A DNA stretch of 64,000 nt from Capsicum annuum (GCF_002878395.1 NC_061115.1:150347368-150411367); one strand, 5' to 3'. Numbered from the stretch's first letter, positions 1 through 12,481 are shown. Notes: a model not told the origin generated them from the letters alone. Translations and numbers: made by a program.

Positions 1-660
1 ATAGAATGGCTCCGACTGAGTTGAGGGAACTTAAGGAGAAACTTAAGGATCTTCTAGATAAGGGGTTTATTCATCGTAGCATTTCTCTGTGGGGTGCACC
101 GATATTGTTTGTGCGCAACAAGGATGGATCCCTTCGGATGTGCATTGACTACGGGCAGTTAAATAAGGTAATGGTCAAGAACAAATATCTTCTCCCGATA
201 ATAGATGATCTATTTGATAAACTATAGGGTGCTAAGTTCTTCTCTAAGATAGATCGTTGGTCTGGTACCAACAATTTAAGATTAGGGAGATGGATATCCC
301 TAAGACGGCTTTTTGTACTTGGTATGGGCATTCTGAGTTCTTAGTAATACTATTTGGATTGACTAACGCTTTAACATCATTTATAGACTTGATAAATAGG
401 GTGTTTAAGCAGTATTTAGATCTCTTTGTTATTGAATTTGATGACATTCTGGTTTATTCAAAGAGTAAGGTGGATCATGCTATTCACTTTCTTATGGTGT
501 TGCAGACCTTGAAGGAACAACAGTTGTATGCCAAGTTCTCTAAGTTTGAGTTTTGGTTAAAGGTTGTGACTTTCTTGGGTCATATTATTTCTAGTGAAGG
601 GATCATGGTGGATCCATAGAAGGTTTCTGTGGTGAAAAGGCGGCCTAGTCCTATGAATCC
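1..660 (+). pseudogene. Ty3/gypsy reverse transcriptase remnant (element E1)
   Basis: This is the reverse transcriptase of a chromovirus-type Ty3/gypsy retrotransposon, which would copy element RNA to cDNA in a virus-like particle. The first readable part (6-224) covers the linker and palm start, with [13 protein letters not shown] and then [12 protein letters not shown]; a TAG stop follows at 225-227. The frame shifts near 268-275 and continues at 257-616. The catalytic box reads EFDDILVYS, with the two aspartates at about 440-445, where the family usually has IDDILVYS. The 5' part of pol, the protease and gag lie outside the window. Stops and at least one frameshift make it non-functional. 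The family call is firm; the lineage (Tekay/Del) is inferred from similarity to the other elements here. Confidence 0.9.
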
Positions 661-1180
661 ATCTTAGGTTTAGCCGGTGTGATAGGCAGTTTGTAGAAAG
701 ATTTTCTTCCATAGCTGCTCCTTTGACTAAGTTGACTCAAAAGAAGGTTAAGTTTTCTTGGTCAAATGCCTTTGGAGGGAGTTTTGAGAAGTTGAAGAAT
801 AAGTAGACTTCATCTCTAATCCTGACTTTGTTGGAAGGTAATAATGGGTTTGTGGTTTATCACGATGTATCTCTGATAGGGCTTAGTTGTGTGTTGATGC
901 AGCAATGCTTCTAAGCAGTTGAAGAAATATGAGATGAATTATCCTACTCATGATTTAGAGTTATTGGTGGTTGTATTTGCTTTGAAAAAATGGCAGCATT
1001 ATTTGTATGGTGTTCACGTGGATATCTTTTTTGATCACAAGAGTCTTCAGTACGTGTTAACTCAAAATGTCTCAAGCAGAGGAGATAGCTTGAGCTTCTC
1101 AAGGATTATGATATGAGTCTTCACTACCACCTAGGTAAGGCTAATGGGTTATTAATGCTCTTAGCAGGTTATCCATGGGA
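661..1180 (+). pseudogene. Ty3/gypsy RNase H remnant (E1)
   Basis: This is the RNase H domain that follows RT in the same polyprotein and would degrade the RNA strand of the RNA/DNA hybrid. The tether is recognisable near 690-800 (KLTQKKVKFSWS in frame). The core reads [20 protein letters not shown], then [20 protein letters not shown], at 934-1065, matching the plant gypsy pattern around the DHKSL box. Several stops and a frame change near 1070-1080 break it. It continues directly from the RT remnant and leads into the integrase. Confidence 0.85.
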
Positions 1181-2353
1181 AGTTTGGCTCTTGTAGAGGA
1201 AGGCAAGCAGGAATTGGTGAAGGATATTCACCGATTGGTTAATCTTAGAGTTCATCTCTTAGACTCTAAGGATGGTGGTGTGATGGTACAAGAAGTGGTT
1301 CGATCATCTCTTGGTGCGGAGATTAAAGAAAAGAAAGTGTGGGATCTTATCTTGATGAGGATCAAGGGTGATGTTGGTGGGCAAAAGGTAGTGGTATTTG
1401 ACTCAGCGGTGATGGTATTTTATGGTACTAAGAAAGGTTGTGTGTCCTGATATCGATGGGCTACAGCAAAGGATTTTGGCTGAGGTGTATGAGTTGTGCT
1501 ATGTTGTGCATCATGGTTCGAGTAAGATGTATCATTATTTCAAGGAGATCTATTGGTGGAATGGCATGAAGAGGGATGAGGCTAATTTTGTGGCCAAGTA
1601 TATATTGTGTCAATAGGTTAAGGTTGAGCACATGAGGCCAGGAGGTTTGTATCAAGAAATTGATTTGCCCAAATAAAAGTGGGAAGTGATCAATATGGAC
1701 TTCGTTACTGGTTTATTTTGGTCTCAGAATCAGTATGATTCAATTTGGGTCATTGTGGATGGGATGAACAAGTTGTACATTTCTTGCCAGTACGAACTAC
1801 CTTTTCGATGGAGATTATGCAAGGTTGTATCTTTAGGAGATTGTGAAGCTGCATAGGAAGCCTGTTTCTATTATCTTTGATCGTGGTATGTAATTTACAT
1901 TCATTTCTGGTGGTCTCTCCAGAAAGGGTTAGGGTCTAAGGTTAGTTTGAGTACTACTTTTCATCCACAGTCGGATAGGCAAACAAAGAGAACTATTTAG
2001 ACATTATAGGATATACTTCGGGCTTTAGTGATTGACTATGTGGAAATTAGCTTGAGCATCTACCTTTGGTAGAGTTTGCTTACAAAAATAGCTATCATTC
2101 GAGTATTGGTATTGCTTCTTTCGAGGCATTGTATGGTAGGAGGTGCAGATCCCATATTAGTTGGATTGAGCTTATGGAGGTAGACATGTTTTGTCCAGAT
2201 TAGGTCTATCAGGCGATGGAGAAGGTCAAGGAGATTTAGGATAGGCTTAAATCATCCCAAAGTCGCCAAAAAGTTCTATGCAAATGCTAGGTGTAAAGAC
2301 TTAAAGTTTGAGGTCAGGGATAAGGTGTTCCTAAGGTGTCTCCTATGAAGTGA
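1181..2353 (+). pseudogene. Ty3/gypsy integrase remnant (E1)
   Basis: Integrase would insert the element cDNA into the genome. The N-terminal zinc-binding region is visible at about 1490-1615 (VHHGSSKMYHYFKEIYWWNG, then a degenerate CxxC). The catalytic core is visible as VINMDFVTG at about 1690 and VIVDGMNKL at about 1750. FHPQSDRQTKRTI at about 1960-1998 corresponds to the conserved FHPQTDGQ-E block; the expected glutamate region is altered. Multiple TAG/TAA stops and frameshifts occur, many explicable as TGG-to-TAG or CAG-to-TAG changes. Upstream, 1175-1450 is the RNase H to integrase connector. Confidence 0.85.
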
Positions 2354-2640
2354 GTGGTGCGGTTTGGGAAAAAAGGGAAACTCAGTCCTCGGATTATTGG
2401 TCTGTATGTGATTTTTTGCAAAGTGGGCAATGTCGCTTATGTGTTGGAGTTGCCATCTAGCTTAAATGTGGTTCATCCATTCTTTCATGTTTCTATGTTG
2501 AGGAAGCGTTTTGGTGATCCTTCTTCAGTTATTCCTTTGAAAGGATTGGGTTTTTCGAATTCTTTATCTTATGAAGAGGTTCCAATTGAGATATTAGATA
2601 GGCAAGTTCGTCGGTTGCAGACCTAGGTTATGGTTACAAT
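2354..2640 (+). pseudogene. Integrase C-terminus and chromodomain start (E1)
   Basis: The frame ending at 2623 carries the integrase GPY/F-like region (LSPRIIGLYVIFCKVGNVAY) and then HPFFHVSMLRK, SLSYEEVPIEILDRQVRRLQ. These are hallmarks of plant chromoviruses, whose chromodomain follows integrase and is thought to direct insertion to heterochromatin. The chromodomain itself is cut off: after 2640 the sequence no longer reads as KVLWRN...TWE and soon becomes LTR-like. The pol 3' end is therefore missing, and no polypurine tract or LTR start is seen after it. Confidence 0.85.
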
Positions 2641-3676
2641 ACCAGTTGGACTGTAAGTGAGTATTCTCCCCTTCAAGAGAAATGGATTTTAGTGTATAAA
2701 TACTTAGGCACTTATGGTTATGTTGTTTGGATACTGGTGATTACACTCATACTTTTAGTGCATTTATGATCACCTATTTGCACAATTCCAACCAAATTCC
2801 CAATTTTACTACTATTTTCTGGAAAAATATTAATTACCACTTTTTACCTTTAAAATGGATTTTTCACCACGTGAATCATACCTACTTATTTAATGAATTA
2901 GGATCTTTTGAAACTAAATATGAAACTTTGGAAATTAGATCAAGGTTGATTTTAAACCATTACTAAGCCACTCTTTTGCCACTACTATTTACTTTGGTTG
3001 AAGAATATTTTTATCCTTTCTACGTTATTATGTCGATTTAGTTTTGAAGTTTATCTCAGACAATGAATTTACAGACTTTAACTCTTTTAGTCTCGATTTA
3101 AGTTTAGGCATATAATTTTTTTATATATTTATATATGGTATTGGATAGAGTTGATTAATTATTATAATAATGGTTACTAAAGGACTTGGTTTTGGATCAG
3201 GAAATGTATATGGATATGTCGAGCCCCCTATTGGTCCCTTCATCAGTGAGCCACAATGTCGGAGAAGGACTGTATCCATAGGTCTTGCCTTTCTATGCTA
3301 TTAAGCTGAAGGAGGTGTATACACTTGGTATGGTACAATAGTTGATTGGTTAATAGTCCTCGATTACACTTGTATTTATTCATTCACATGTATTGTTTAT
3401 CTCCAATATAATTGGTTGGTGCTTATATCTATCAACCTAATGGGAGGTTGTATATGTATAAGCTAAATGGTTGTATTTTGAGTGCTTCTTGAATCAACCA
3501 AACTTATGTGGGCCCATTAAGGTATTTTTTTTCGGACTGTCCAACTACTTTATTAGTTGTTATTATGGTTAGTTTGAGGCAGGATGATTACAGACAGTTA
3601 CCCGAGATTATCAGTATGTTTCTAATTCTCTTCTTTATTATATGTTATTATTACATTAAATCATGACCAGTCACAT
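2641..3676 (+). mobile_element. Inner part of a long LTR (family B), truncated on its left
   Basis: There is no gene here. From about 2700 on, the sequence aligns by eye with the LTR-like sequence at about 44990-45700 (for example CTTTAAAATGGATTT near 2850 against CTTAAAATGGATTT near 45133, and the block ending TTTTAGTCTCGATTTAAG against TTTTAGCAACGACTTGAG). It has no LTR start of its own: the first roughly 2.2 kb present in the copy at 42774 is missing, and E1 pol is joined directly to it. It is interrupted at 3677 by element E2 and resumes at 11642-11647. Confidence 0.6.
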
Positions 3677-6022
3677 TGTAACGTTCCAAGTCTGTACCCC
3701 GGACGTTACACAGTGCTTATGTGCCTGAAGGACCACAAGCTAACCCATGACTGATATCTGCTGTGAGCACTGAATAACAATACTGTAATAAATGCGAAAA
3801 ATAGTTTGAAACACCATAAGGCTCAAAACATCTGAAATACTGAAAAAGTATATTACTGAAATAATAATCTACAAAACTAAATACTGTCTGAAAGTCTAGT
3901 CTGAAAAGCCTCTAACTGAACTGTTTGAATATGGACTTAATGGGGAAAGCCCCCAACTAACTCCTACTAGTAAACTACTGATATACTGAAATACTAAAAT
4001 AAAAGTATGCCTTCAATAGATGAGGACTCACTACTAAAACTGCTACTGATAACAAATTCTGGTTATGCTCGGTCAGGAACCTGAGCATCCAAACCTATGA
4101 TATGAGATATCATAGCACAAAGAAAAAGTTTGCATCAGTACGTGGAATGTACTGGTATGCTAGATGAGGTAAGGCTAAATCCAAGGGTTGATATGCATGA
4201 ACAATAACTGACTAAATGATATAGAGTAACTGAATATGAGAGTACATTTATAACTAAAACTGTTGTAAATACTGAGTATGCAATAATATGCATATTCGTG
4301 TATACTGTAACTAAACTTTTACTAAAGCTGAGTTCTGATAATTGAGTAACTAATATCTGAAATTACTGATAACTGAGTTACTGAAACTGAGTGATTGTAT
4401 CTGATAGTCCTGATTCTGTTGAACTGAACTGAGTTCTCTATGGAGACTGAAGCTGATACTATGGGAAGTAATTATCTAACTGACATGCCTCTTTTCTTAA
4501 TATATTTGGGGTCTAACCTATAACCCTAGATGGAAGGGTGTCAGTACGATGCCATAAGTAAAGATAATGAAGAGTGACCCACATCTGGCAGGTACTCTAA
4601 TGAAAATGATAAAACCCTCAACAGGCAGGTTAAAACACCTTATCAACCCTCAACTGGCTGGTTCATGTCTCAACCTACGCTGGCTATATAGTTCTGGAAT
4701 GCAAGAACTGCTTATAAGGATAAAACCCTCTACTGGAAGGTGAGTCCCCATCCTTGGGTTCACTCGGTGCGGAATCCTACTCCCAACTAACAAACAATGA
4801 ACTAAGTATATTGAACTAGAATATATTGATACTGAGTTTACTGAGTTTTCTTAAGTTCTGTAATTGACTGAATTCTACTGATCATGACATGACTGATATT
4901 ATTATATAATTGACACTGGCTCTAGTCGGGTATTAAATACCCCCAGGACTTGATAACATGGAAATAAAGCATAGCATAATCTTGAAATACATAACAATAA
5001 TTACTTGTCCATAATTCATTCATTGAGACATTTTATCAAACACTTGTAGGGCATAAGCTTGTACATATACTAGTATGTCATGATTGAATCATTTAATTCA
5101 CATGAACATTCTATCAAACACATGGGGAGCACAACTTAATGCACATAATCATGGATAACATATAAACATTGCAACTAAAATGCCCAAACTTGCAAATTCA
5201 TTGGTTCAACATGCTATTCATATAATTCCCCATAAATACTATTCTATTTTCATGAATCTTATCATAATCATGGATTGAAAACCAAATTAACATCATAGAT
5301 ATGCGCACAATCAATTTCAAGCATTGAATCATGAATCTATAACTTGTAATTTAAAAAGAGGTTCTTCGGCTTCATGGGTGAGAGGGACCCATTAATGAAC
5401 ACCTAGCCTAACTGAATTTTATGGATTCTTGAAGTTCTTAAAGGATTTATTGAAATTTAGCCTTGATTCTTGAAGCTAGGCTTTTTGCCTCATGAGAGAG
5501 AATGTTTTAAATCATGAAAAAAGTGAGTGAATAGTGAGATATTAGGTTATTTAGGGTATAATCCCGTGTTTAGGACTGATTAGGGCCGTGGAAAAATACC
5601 CAAATACCCCTGAAATGACTTAAAAAGTTGTAACTAAATAACCTGATTTGAACCCTTGGCTCGAGTATCACTATCGTACCGCATCTCTGGAAGCTGACAA
5701 TTACAAAATGGGTCATCAACGCAATATGGTGGAATCACGTTACCCCTTTGTATGCGAATTTCACCCTTGGTGCGATGCGTCATGATTGCGATGGAATACT
5801 AGAAAATGAAAATTAGGAACTTGGCTGGTAGAATGATGCGGTGATATCACAGAGCTCTACTAGAAATTGGCAAATACCATTTGGCCTGGCTCCACAATGC
5901 ACTGAAGTATCAATTGACACACTGTTTTATGAAAATGGCTCTAACTCTTTGCTCGGGTATTGGATTTTGTTGAACTTTATATTGTTGGAATGCTGACTGA
6001 AAATGGCTCTAACTCTTTGCTC
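3677..6022 (-). repeat. 3' LTR of E2, inner end rearranged
   Basis: It begins TGTAACG and shares with the LTR at 9244 the near-invariant block around GGACCACAAGCTAACC. It also shares the CTGA-rich middle, the AACCCTC...GGCAGGT repeats (4580-4760) and the palindromic repeats near 5690-5930. The element-internal end is not normal. The segment AAATGGCTCTAACTCTTTGC occurs at 5933-5952 and again at 6000-6019, and the last roughly 120 bases present in the right LTR (ending GGAGTATTACA) are not found. The LTR terminus has therefore been lost or replaced. Confidence 0.8.
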
Positions 6023-7469
6023 AGGTATCGAATTTGAGGCACCTATGAACTGATTCATAACTGAATATCTAGGATCTAAAATTGAGGCATGATACATGAA
6101 CTAGGATGAACTTGCAACTACAAGGAAGCACTTTACTAGAACGGTCATAGTCATGAGATTTGGATAGGACGACTGGGTGGAAAGATGGGAAACCATACAA
6201 ACTTGTCTGCCTAACTGCTAAACTGAATTGCTGGCTTTATGGACTAATTTATTCTGAAAACTTATACTCAACTGGAGTATGTCTTTTCACTCTTTCTACA
6301 AAGTTCTATTAACATTAGGGAGCAAGGAGATCTTGGCATGGTCTGAATCTGACATTTGAATGAGAAATCACCACATGGATAAAATTCTATAATATGGGCA
6401 CCAATAACTCTACCTACTAAGGTCTGAGTTGGACTGAATTCTCCCACTATGTTCAAGCCTACTCAAATCTCCAAAATACATTTATCCACTTGCACATCAT
6501 CATGACATTCAAGCCTAGCTTCATAACTACAACCTCGTGTAAAACAAACATGCAACAATGTTTTCTTAATCATGAAATATTTACTTTCTCCCATCTAAGC
6601 AACTGCTCATCACTATATCATTTAATAAGAAAAGTTTGTTGAAGGTTAAAACACGAAGACCTAAAGAATGAATGGACATTATACTGAACTTGACCCTTAA
6701 CTAAAACCTGAGGGATAGAATATCAACATCATAGATTTATCAAGAGATCTAGACTGAGGGTATATATGAAATAGTCTAAATTTAGATGATCATTAGGAGT
6801 GTAGCATGAGTCATGGGTACTAAGCATAATGTAAAGCATGAGTACATGAGTCATGAGCTGCATGACCTAAGTTTGGAGTTTCTGTATTCATGGAACATGA
6901 TCCGTAACACTAAAGGAATTGGAAATCCTTAAACTAGAAACTATAAGCGTACATGATTTTTGATAATTCACGAATATGAGCTATGATCATAGAGTTGACA
7001 TGTAAGGCACGAGTATATATCATGATAGCTGAAGGACAAAACTTTACACTGAGGTAAAGATGGGTTGGGTATCAACCTCTCCCACTGCTTTTCTACACAT
7101 ACTAACATTACTACAAAAATCTAAAAGTCTGACTTGGTTACTTGAGCTACCATCTCCCTCTTAGATTAAAGCCAATATTGTAAGTCTGTGAGCCACTTAA
7201 TAAACTCTAAATCAAACTGAAACTACTTTACTCTAGAGTCTGAGATATGACAATTCTCATAAACACTAAACTCATTCTGAAGGACTACTCATAATAATGC
7301 AAGGTCCACTACTAGTACTTTCTTCTGATGCATGATTATTAGTTTTCTATTGCACCAACAATCATCATGTAGCAACCTCAACACTGATTAACTTAGAATT
7401 CTGAACTCTTCTTTCTACTAGTTCAATAAAAAAAATTCAAGCTTAAATCGACTGAAACTGAGGTACTAC
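6023..7469. other. E2 internal region without recognisable coding capacity
   Basis: In a complete relative this position would hold RT through chromodomain. Here I see no RT, integrase or chromodomain motif in any frame, only short scattered frames. The text has the same CTGA/CATGA-rich flavour as the LTRs. The segment GGGTATCAACCTCTCCCAC at about 7067-7085 loosely resembles the polypurine-tract side of related elements. It may be replacement sequence in a non-autonomous derivative, or extremely decayed pol. Confidence 0.4.
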
Positions 7470-7920
7470 CCCTTCATTCAATGACTGGTTCATTTAGAGA
7501 CTAAAAATGAACTATTTTGTTTCTACAATTAACTAAGGCATAGCATGAATGGAGAAAATCCTTGCTAAGAATTACATCAAAATTTATCATCTCTAATTCT
7601 ACTAAGTCTGTTAAAGTGACTTTCTGAGATATCATAACCAAAAAATTCCTGTATACTTATTAGACTATTATAGATTTTCCTATTGTGGTATAAACTGAGA
7701 AAGGCTCTGCTAGGATTTTTGGACTAAATCCAAAGTTAACAGCTATATAAGGAGTCACAAAAGATAAAAATTCTCCTAGATCTAGCAAGGTATAAACATG
7801 TAAATAGAAGATTTGTAATGTACCAGTGATCACATCAGGAGAATTTTCCTGATCTTTTCTGGACTAAAGTGTAAAAAGCTTGTGTGGGCGTTGCCCATGG
7901 TGGCACTAAAAGTGGAACCC
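7470..7920 (-). pseudogene. Ty3/gypsy protease remnant (E2)
   Basis: On the minus strand this stretch aligns with the protease region of the complete element (21480-21960). Shared pieces include the run around CATCTCTAATTC (7592) and ATATCATAA (7631), and the block leading to the ATCAGGAGAATTTTCCTGA segment. In the relative this encodes the aspartic protease that cleaves Gag-Pol. The conserved active-site triplet cannot be read in a continuous frame here. It sits between gag and the unassigned internal region. Confidence 0.65.
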
Positions 7921-9019
7921 TATTAATTTGGGAGACCGAACTGAGCTAAAGGACGATTATACTTACCCTGTGAACCTGAATAAGGAGACTTTCTGACTCT
8001 ATGGCCTGGCTTGCCACACTCGAAACATATATCACTGCCAACTCTATACACACCCTTATGATTCTTACCATATTCTCCACAAGGTGGATAGGTACGACCA
8101 CTGTTCATATTAACCTAGGTTTGAGAGCCTGGTGTGCTATCTCGACTATCATTTCTAAACTTTGATATTGGAACACTAGCAGAAGATAGAGCTGGAACTG
8201 AAGATTTTGGATAAAACTGGGAACAATTACTGCCCTTAGACTTAGGCTGATTGAAATTAAAGCTACTTTTTTTGGCTCTCTTGTTCTGCCTATCTCTCTC
8301 TATTCATAGCCTCTTCTATCTACTGAGCATGGACCATAATCCTGGATATGTCCATCACCTTAATCAACATCGCAGTTCTGCACTCCTTAACGATATTATT
8401 TTACAACCTAAAACTTTATTCATTCTAGGCCTACTATCTACTACTACATGGGGAGCATACTGGCTAACTGAGTAAACTTGACAAAATACTCTTTCACAAT
8501 CATATTGCCTAGCCTAAGATTGATGAACTCTAACCCCTTGGCTTCTCTCAACTATAAGGAAAAGAATATATCTAGAAAAGCAGTAGCAAAATTGTCCCAC
8601 CCTATAGGCTCTGCATCTATGCTCCTGTGTTCCTTCCACTGATTAAACCACATATGAGCTATATCTTGTAGTTGATAGGCAGCTAACATAGCAGCCTCAC
8701 TGAAAGTCACTTTCATAATATCTGTGACTTTTTAAACCTGATCAAGGAACTCCTGTGGATCCTCTTCCTACTTAGATCTTGAGAATAGGGGAGGATTCAT
8801 TAGGGTGAAGTCCTAAATACTGGCTGCAGTAGTATTGGCCACTGGGTTGGCCTAAACAACAGCTGGCTGTTCATTCTTAGCTATTACAAAATTTGCTAGA
8901 GTAGTGAATATTGCTCTGAATTCTGCATGGGAGACATGATCATCTAGGGGATCTTCCTGAATAGGCTGAGGTAATGACTGATTTCCAGTTCTTTTTTCGT
9001 TAGTCTCTTTGGGAGGCAT
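7921..9019 (-). pseudogene. Ty3/gypsy gag remnant (E2)
   Basis: Gag forms the virus-like particle. Reading down from an ATG at 9019-9017 gives MPPKETNEKR, then DDHVSHAEFRAIFTTLA, MNPPLFSRSK and EEDPQEFLDQV, matching the retrotransposon gag domain of the element at 22001-23040. Several stops interrupt it. The nucleocapsid part (8108-7923) has CFECGKPGHRVRKS, a CCHC knuckle whose last cysteine has become serine. An extra upstream CxxC-like stretch is also degraded. The start matches the position of the initiator in the relative, where it is mutated. Confidence 0.85.
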
Positions 9020-9227
9020 ATTATGTAATCAGAAAGAAGAAAAGGATTAGACTAAAATTTTAACTATAGCTCATGATCACTTGCATAGCATAAATACTTG
9101 AAAGAAGAGAAACTTTTACTAAAACATCTCATAGCCTCCTGTCCATAAGTGTGGTGCACTATACACCCATGCACAAGACTCTACTTGGTGCAACTTTTAG
9201 ACTTCCTAGCATTCTATTAAACCTTAA

Positions 9228-9240
9228 GCTCTGATAGCAA
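9228..9240 (-). other. Primer-binding site of E2 (initiator Met tRNA type)
   Basis: On the minus strand this reads TTGCTATCAGAGC, one base off the plant initiator Met tRNA primer site (TGGTATCAGAGC). It lies three bases inside the LTR boundary at 9244. It fixes the element orientation and the inner edge of the 5' LTR. Confidence 0.8.
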
Positions 9241-9243
9241 GTT

Positions 9244-11641
9244 TGTAATGCCCTGAGTCTGTACCCAGGATGCTACACAGTGCTTATGACCCTGAAGGAC
9301 CACAAGCTAACCTATGACTTATATCTGCTATGAGCACTGAATAACAATGTTGTAATAAAATAGAAAATAGGCTAAAATGCCATAAGGTTCAAAACATCTA
9401 AAATACTGATAAAGTATATTATACTGTCTAAAAGTCTAGTCTGAAAAAACTCTAACTGAACTATCTGAATGTAGAGTTGATGGGACAAGCCCATAACTAA
9501 ATCTGACTACTAAAGTACTGATAAATTGAAATACTAAAATAAAAGCTTGCCCTTGATAGATGAGGACTCACTACTAAAACTGCTGCTGATAACAAAATCT
9601 GCCTATGAGCGGTTAGGAATCTGAGCATCTAAACCTATGATATAAGACATCATAGCACAAAAAAACTATACGTCAGTACGTGGAATATACAGGTATGCTA
9701 GATAAGGTAAGGATGAATACAAGGGTTAATGTACATGAACAACAACTGACTGAATGATATAGAGTAACTAAATATAAGAGTACATGGATAACTAAAACTA
9801 CTGTAAATATTGAGATGAAATACTATGCATATTCGTGTATACTATAACTGAGCTTTTATTGAAGTTGAGTTTTGAGTTCTGATAACTGAGTAAATGATAT
9901 CTGAGATTATTAATAACTGAGTTACTGAAACTGATTGACTGTATCTGATAGTCCTGAATCTGTAGAACTGAACTGAGTTCTATACTGAGATTGAAACTGA
10001 TACTGTGGAAATTAACCATCTTATCGACATACCTCTTTTCTAATAGATTTGGGTTCAAACCTGTAACCCCAGTAGAAAGGGTGTCAGTACCGTGCCACGG
10101 TTTAAGACACTGCAGAGTTACCCTTATATGGTAGGTACTCCAATGAGAAAAGTGGAACCCTCAACTTGCAAGTTAAAATACCTCATAAACCCTTAACTGG
10201 CAGGATGATGTCTCAACCTAGCTGGCTATATATTTCTTGAATGCAAGGACTGCTTCTAAGGATCACACCCTCTATTGGTAGGTGAGACCCCATCCTTGAG
10301 TTCACTCGGTACTAAATCCTACTCCCAACTGAAAGACACTGAACTGAATATACTAAACTAGACACTGAGTTTTCCTGAGTTTTGTAACTAACAGATTGTG
10401 ACATGACTGATACTATTCTATATCTGACATTGGCTCGAGGTAAACAACTAGGTTGTCGGGTTTTAAATACCCCTAGGCCTCGATAGCATCGTAATAAAGC
10501 ATAGCATAATCTTGAAAGACATAACAATAATAACATGTCCATAATTCATTCATAGAGGCAATTTAATAAACACTTGTATAGCATAAGCTTGTACATATAC
10601 TAGCATGTCATGATTGAATCATTTAATTCACATGATCATACTATCAACACTTGGGGAGCAAAACTTAATGCACATAATCATGGATAACATATAAACATTG
10701 CAAATAAAAACCCCAAACTTGCAAATTCATGGGTTCAATATGCAATTCATATAATTTCCCATAAATACTATTCTATTTTCATGAATCTTATCATAATCAT
10801 AGACTAAAAACCTAATTAACATCATAGATATACGCACAATAAATTTTAAGCATTGGAATCATGAATCTATAACTTTTAATTTAAAAAGAGGTTCTTGGGC
10901 TTCATGTGTGAAAGGGGCCCATGAATGAACACCTAACATAATTGAGTTTTATGGATTCTTGAAGTTCTGGAAGAATTTCTTCAAAGTTAACCTTGATTCT
11001 TGAAGCTAGGTTTTTTCCTCTTGAGAGGGAATATTTTAAATCTTGAGAAAAATGAGTGAATAATGAGATATTAGGTTATTTAGGGTATAAATCCCGTGTT
11101 TAGGACTGATTAGGGCCATGGAAAAGACCCAAATACTCCTGTAATGACTTAAAAATTCATAACTAAATAACACGATCTACGCCCTTAGTGTAACATGGCG
11201 CTATCGCACCACATTACTAGAAACTGACAATTGCGAGCTGGGTCATCAATGCGATGCGGTGGAATCACGTTATCCCTTTGCATGAAAATTTCACCCATGG
11301 CGCGACTCACCATGATTGTAATGAAACACTGGAAAATGACAATTAGGAAATTGGATGGTAGCACAATGTAGTGGTATCACGGAGCTCCACTGGAAATTGA
11401 TAAATGCCATTTGGCCTGGATCTGCAATGCGCTGAAGTACCAGTTGGCACACTATTCTACAAAAATGGATCTACTCTTCACTTGTGCATTGGATTTAGGT
11501 AAACTTTATATCATTGGAAAGCTGACTGAATTTCCTATGAGTTATCTCTAAACTGAAAAATACTAAGTCGTTTAGAATTTTTACTTAGGAGTACTCATGT
11601 ACTGAGAGTTAAATTAGGCTAGGGAAATACGGAGTATTACA
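9244..11641 (-). repeat. 5' LTR of E2
   Basis: It starts TGTAATGCCC and ends GGAGTATTACA (TG...CA, 2398 bp). It carries the family blocks in the same order as the other LTRs: the GGACCACAAGCTAACC-type block near 9298, CTGA-rich repeats, CCTC...GGCAGG repeats at 10130-10290, then the region of short palindromes with ATGCGGTGGAATCACG (11251). No long frame is present. Confidence 0.85.
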
Positions 11642-12480
11642 CATACTTACATTAGAGGCTTTGATTATGCTAGAATTAGCTCCCTTACTTAGGTATGATA
11701 CTAAATATATTAGGTTCACTCACTCAGGTTATTATCTTTAGTTAGTACTATGTATGTGTATATATATTGTAGTACCATATATCCCTCTCTTTACTTATTT
11801 ATCAATATTGTATATACATTCCTTGATCTTAGGTTATTATAATATTTCTCTATTTCACTCTTTATTTCATATGGCCTAGTAATATCCAATATGACAATAG
11901 TTTTTGAATACTATTAGAATAGGATAAGTCTATTCTTTTTGCTCCCTTAGCATTATTATGTTTAGCTTCTTGGAATGTCATTTATAGTTATATTCCTACT
12001 TTATATGTTATTTATATTTGTAGTATCTTTGGAGCTCTGTCGACTAATGCCTATCGAGTACACTATGTTTTGTCCTCATACTACACTTCAAGATTGCAAA
12101 TCATAGTATGAGTTCTCTTTGTTGATGTGTGCATCATATGGATCAACTATGGATTAGATATTTAGAGTCAGCTCCAAGCTTTTAGAGTATTCCTTCTCTC
12201 CCTTGTATTGATTAGACTGATCTCTACAATGAATTCTGAGACATCTTTTTATATGTATTTATTTGATATTTCACTATGTACTCTGATTTTATTAGAAGTT
12301 CTTGGATGAACTTAAATAGGTCTTGGGGTTGCATTTTTTTTTTTTTTTAATTTAATTTATTTTTACTATCTTCTCCATTTCCCTTGATAGTCTATTACTA
12401 TCAGTTCTGAACTATGGGTTGGCTTACCTACTGTGGATTATGGTAGGTACCATCATGACCTAAGAAATTAGGTCATGACA
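11642..12480 (+). repeat. 3' end of family-B LTR (5' LTR of E3)
   Basis: This continues the LTR broken at 3676. Its end, GGTAGGTACCATCATGACC...GGTCATGACA (12442-12480), matches the reverse complement of the LTR terminus at 36790-36880. It is followed at once by a degenerate primer site and a gag region on the + strand, so it serves as the 5' LTR of E3. A T-tract lies at about 12332-12349. Confidence 0.7.
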
Positions 12481-12481
12481 A

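Larger units (their letters stand above)
3677..11641 (-). mobile_element. Ty3/gypsy deletion derivative with gag and protease only (E2)
   Basis: A minus-strand LTR element with two LTRs of the same family (left 3677 to about 6022, right 9244-11641). A degenerate initiator-Met tRNA primer site sits next to the right (5') LTR, gag is at 7921-9019 and protease at about 7470-7920. No RT, RNase H, integrase or chromodomain is visible; the internal part is only about 3.2 kb against 5.15 kb in the complete element at 15305. The putative target duplication is imperfect: CACAT at 3672-3676 against CATAC at 11642-11646, differing by two C/T changes. The element interrupts an older LTR (2700-3676 / 11647-12480). 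Confidence 0.8.

Noticed and set aside
4190..4460. CTGA-rich stretch as a satellite array
   Set aside because: The repeats have no fixed period and are part of an LTR shared by six copies in the window; they are better described as low-complexity LTR sequence.
3672..11646. Exact 5-bp target duplication for E2
   Set aside because: The flanks CACAT and CATAC agree at only three of five positions; reported as imperfect and not as a firm duplication.
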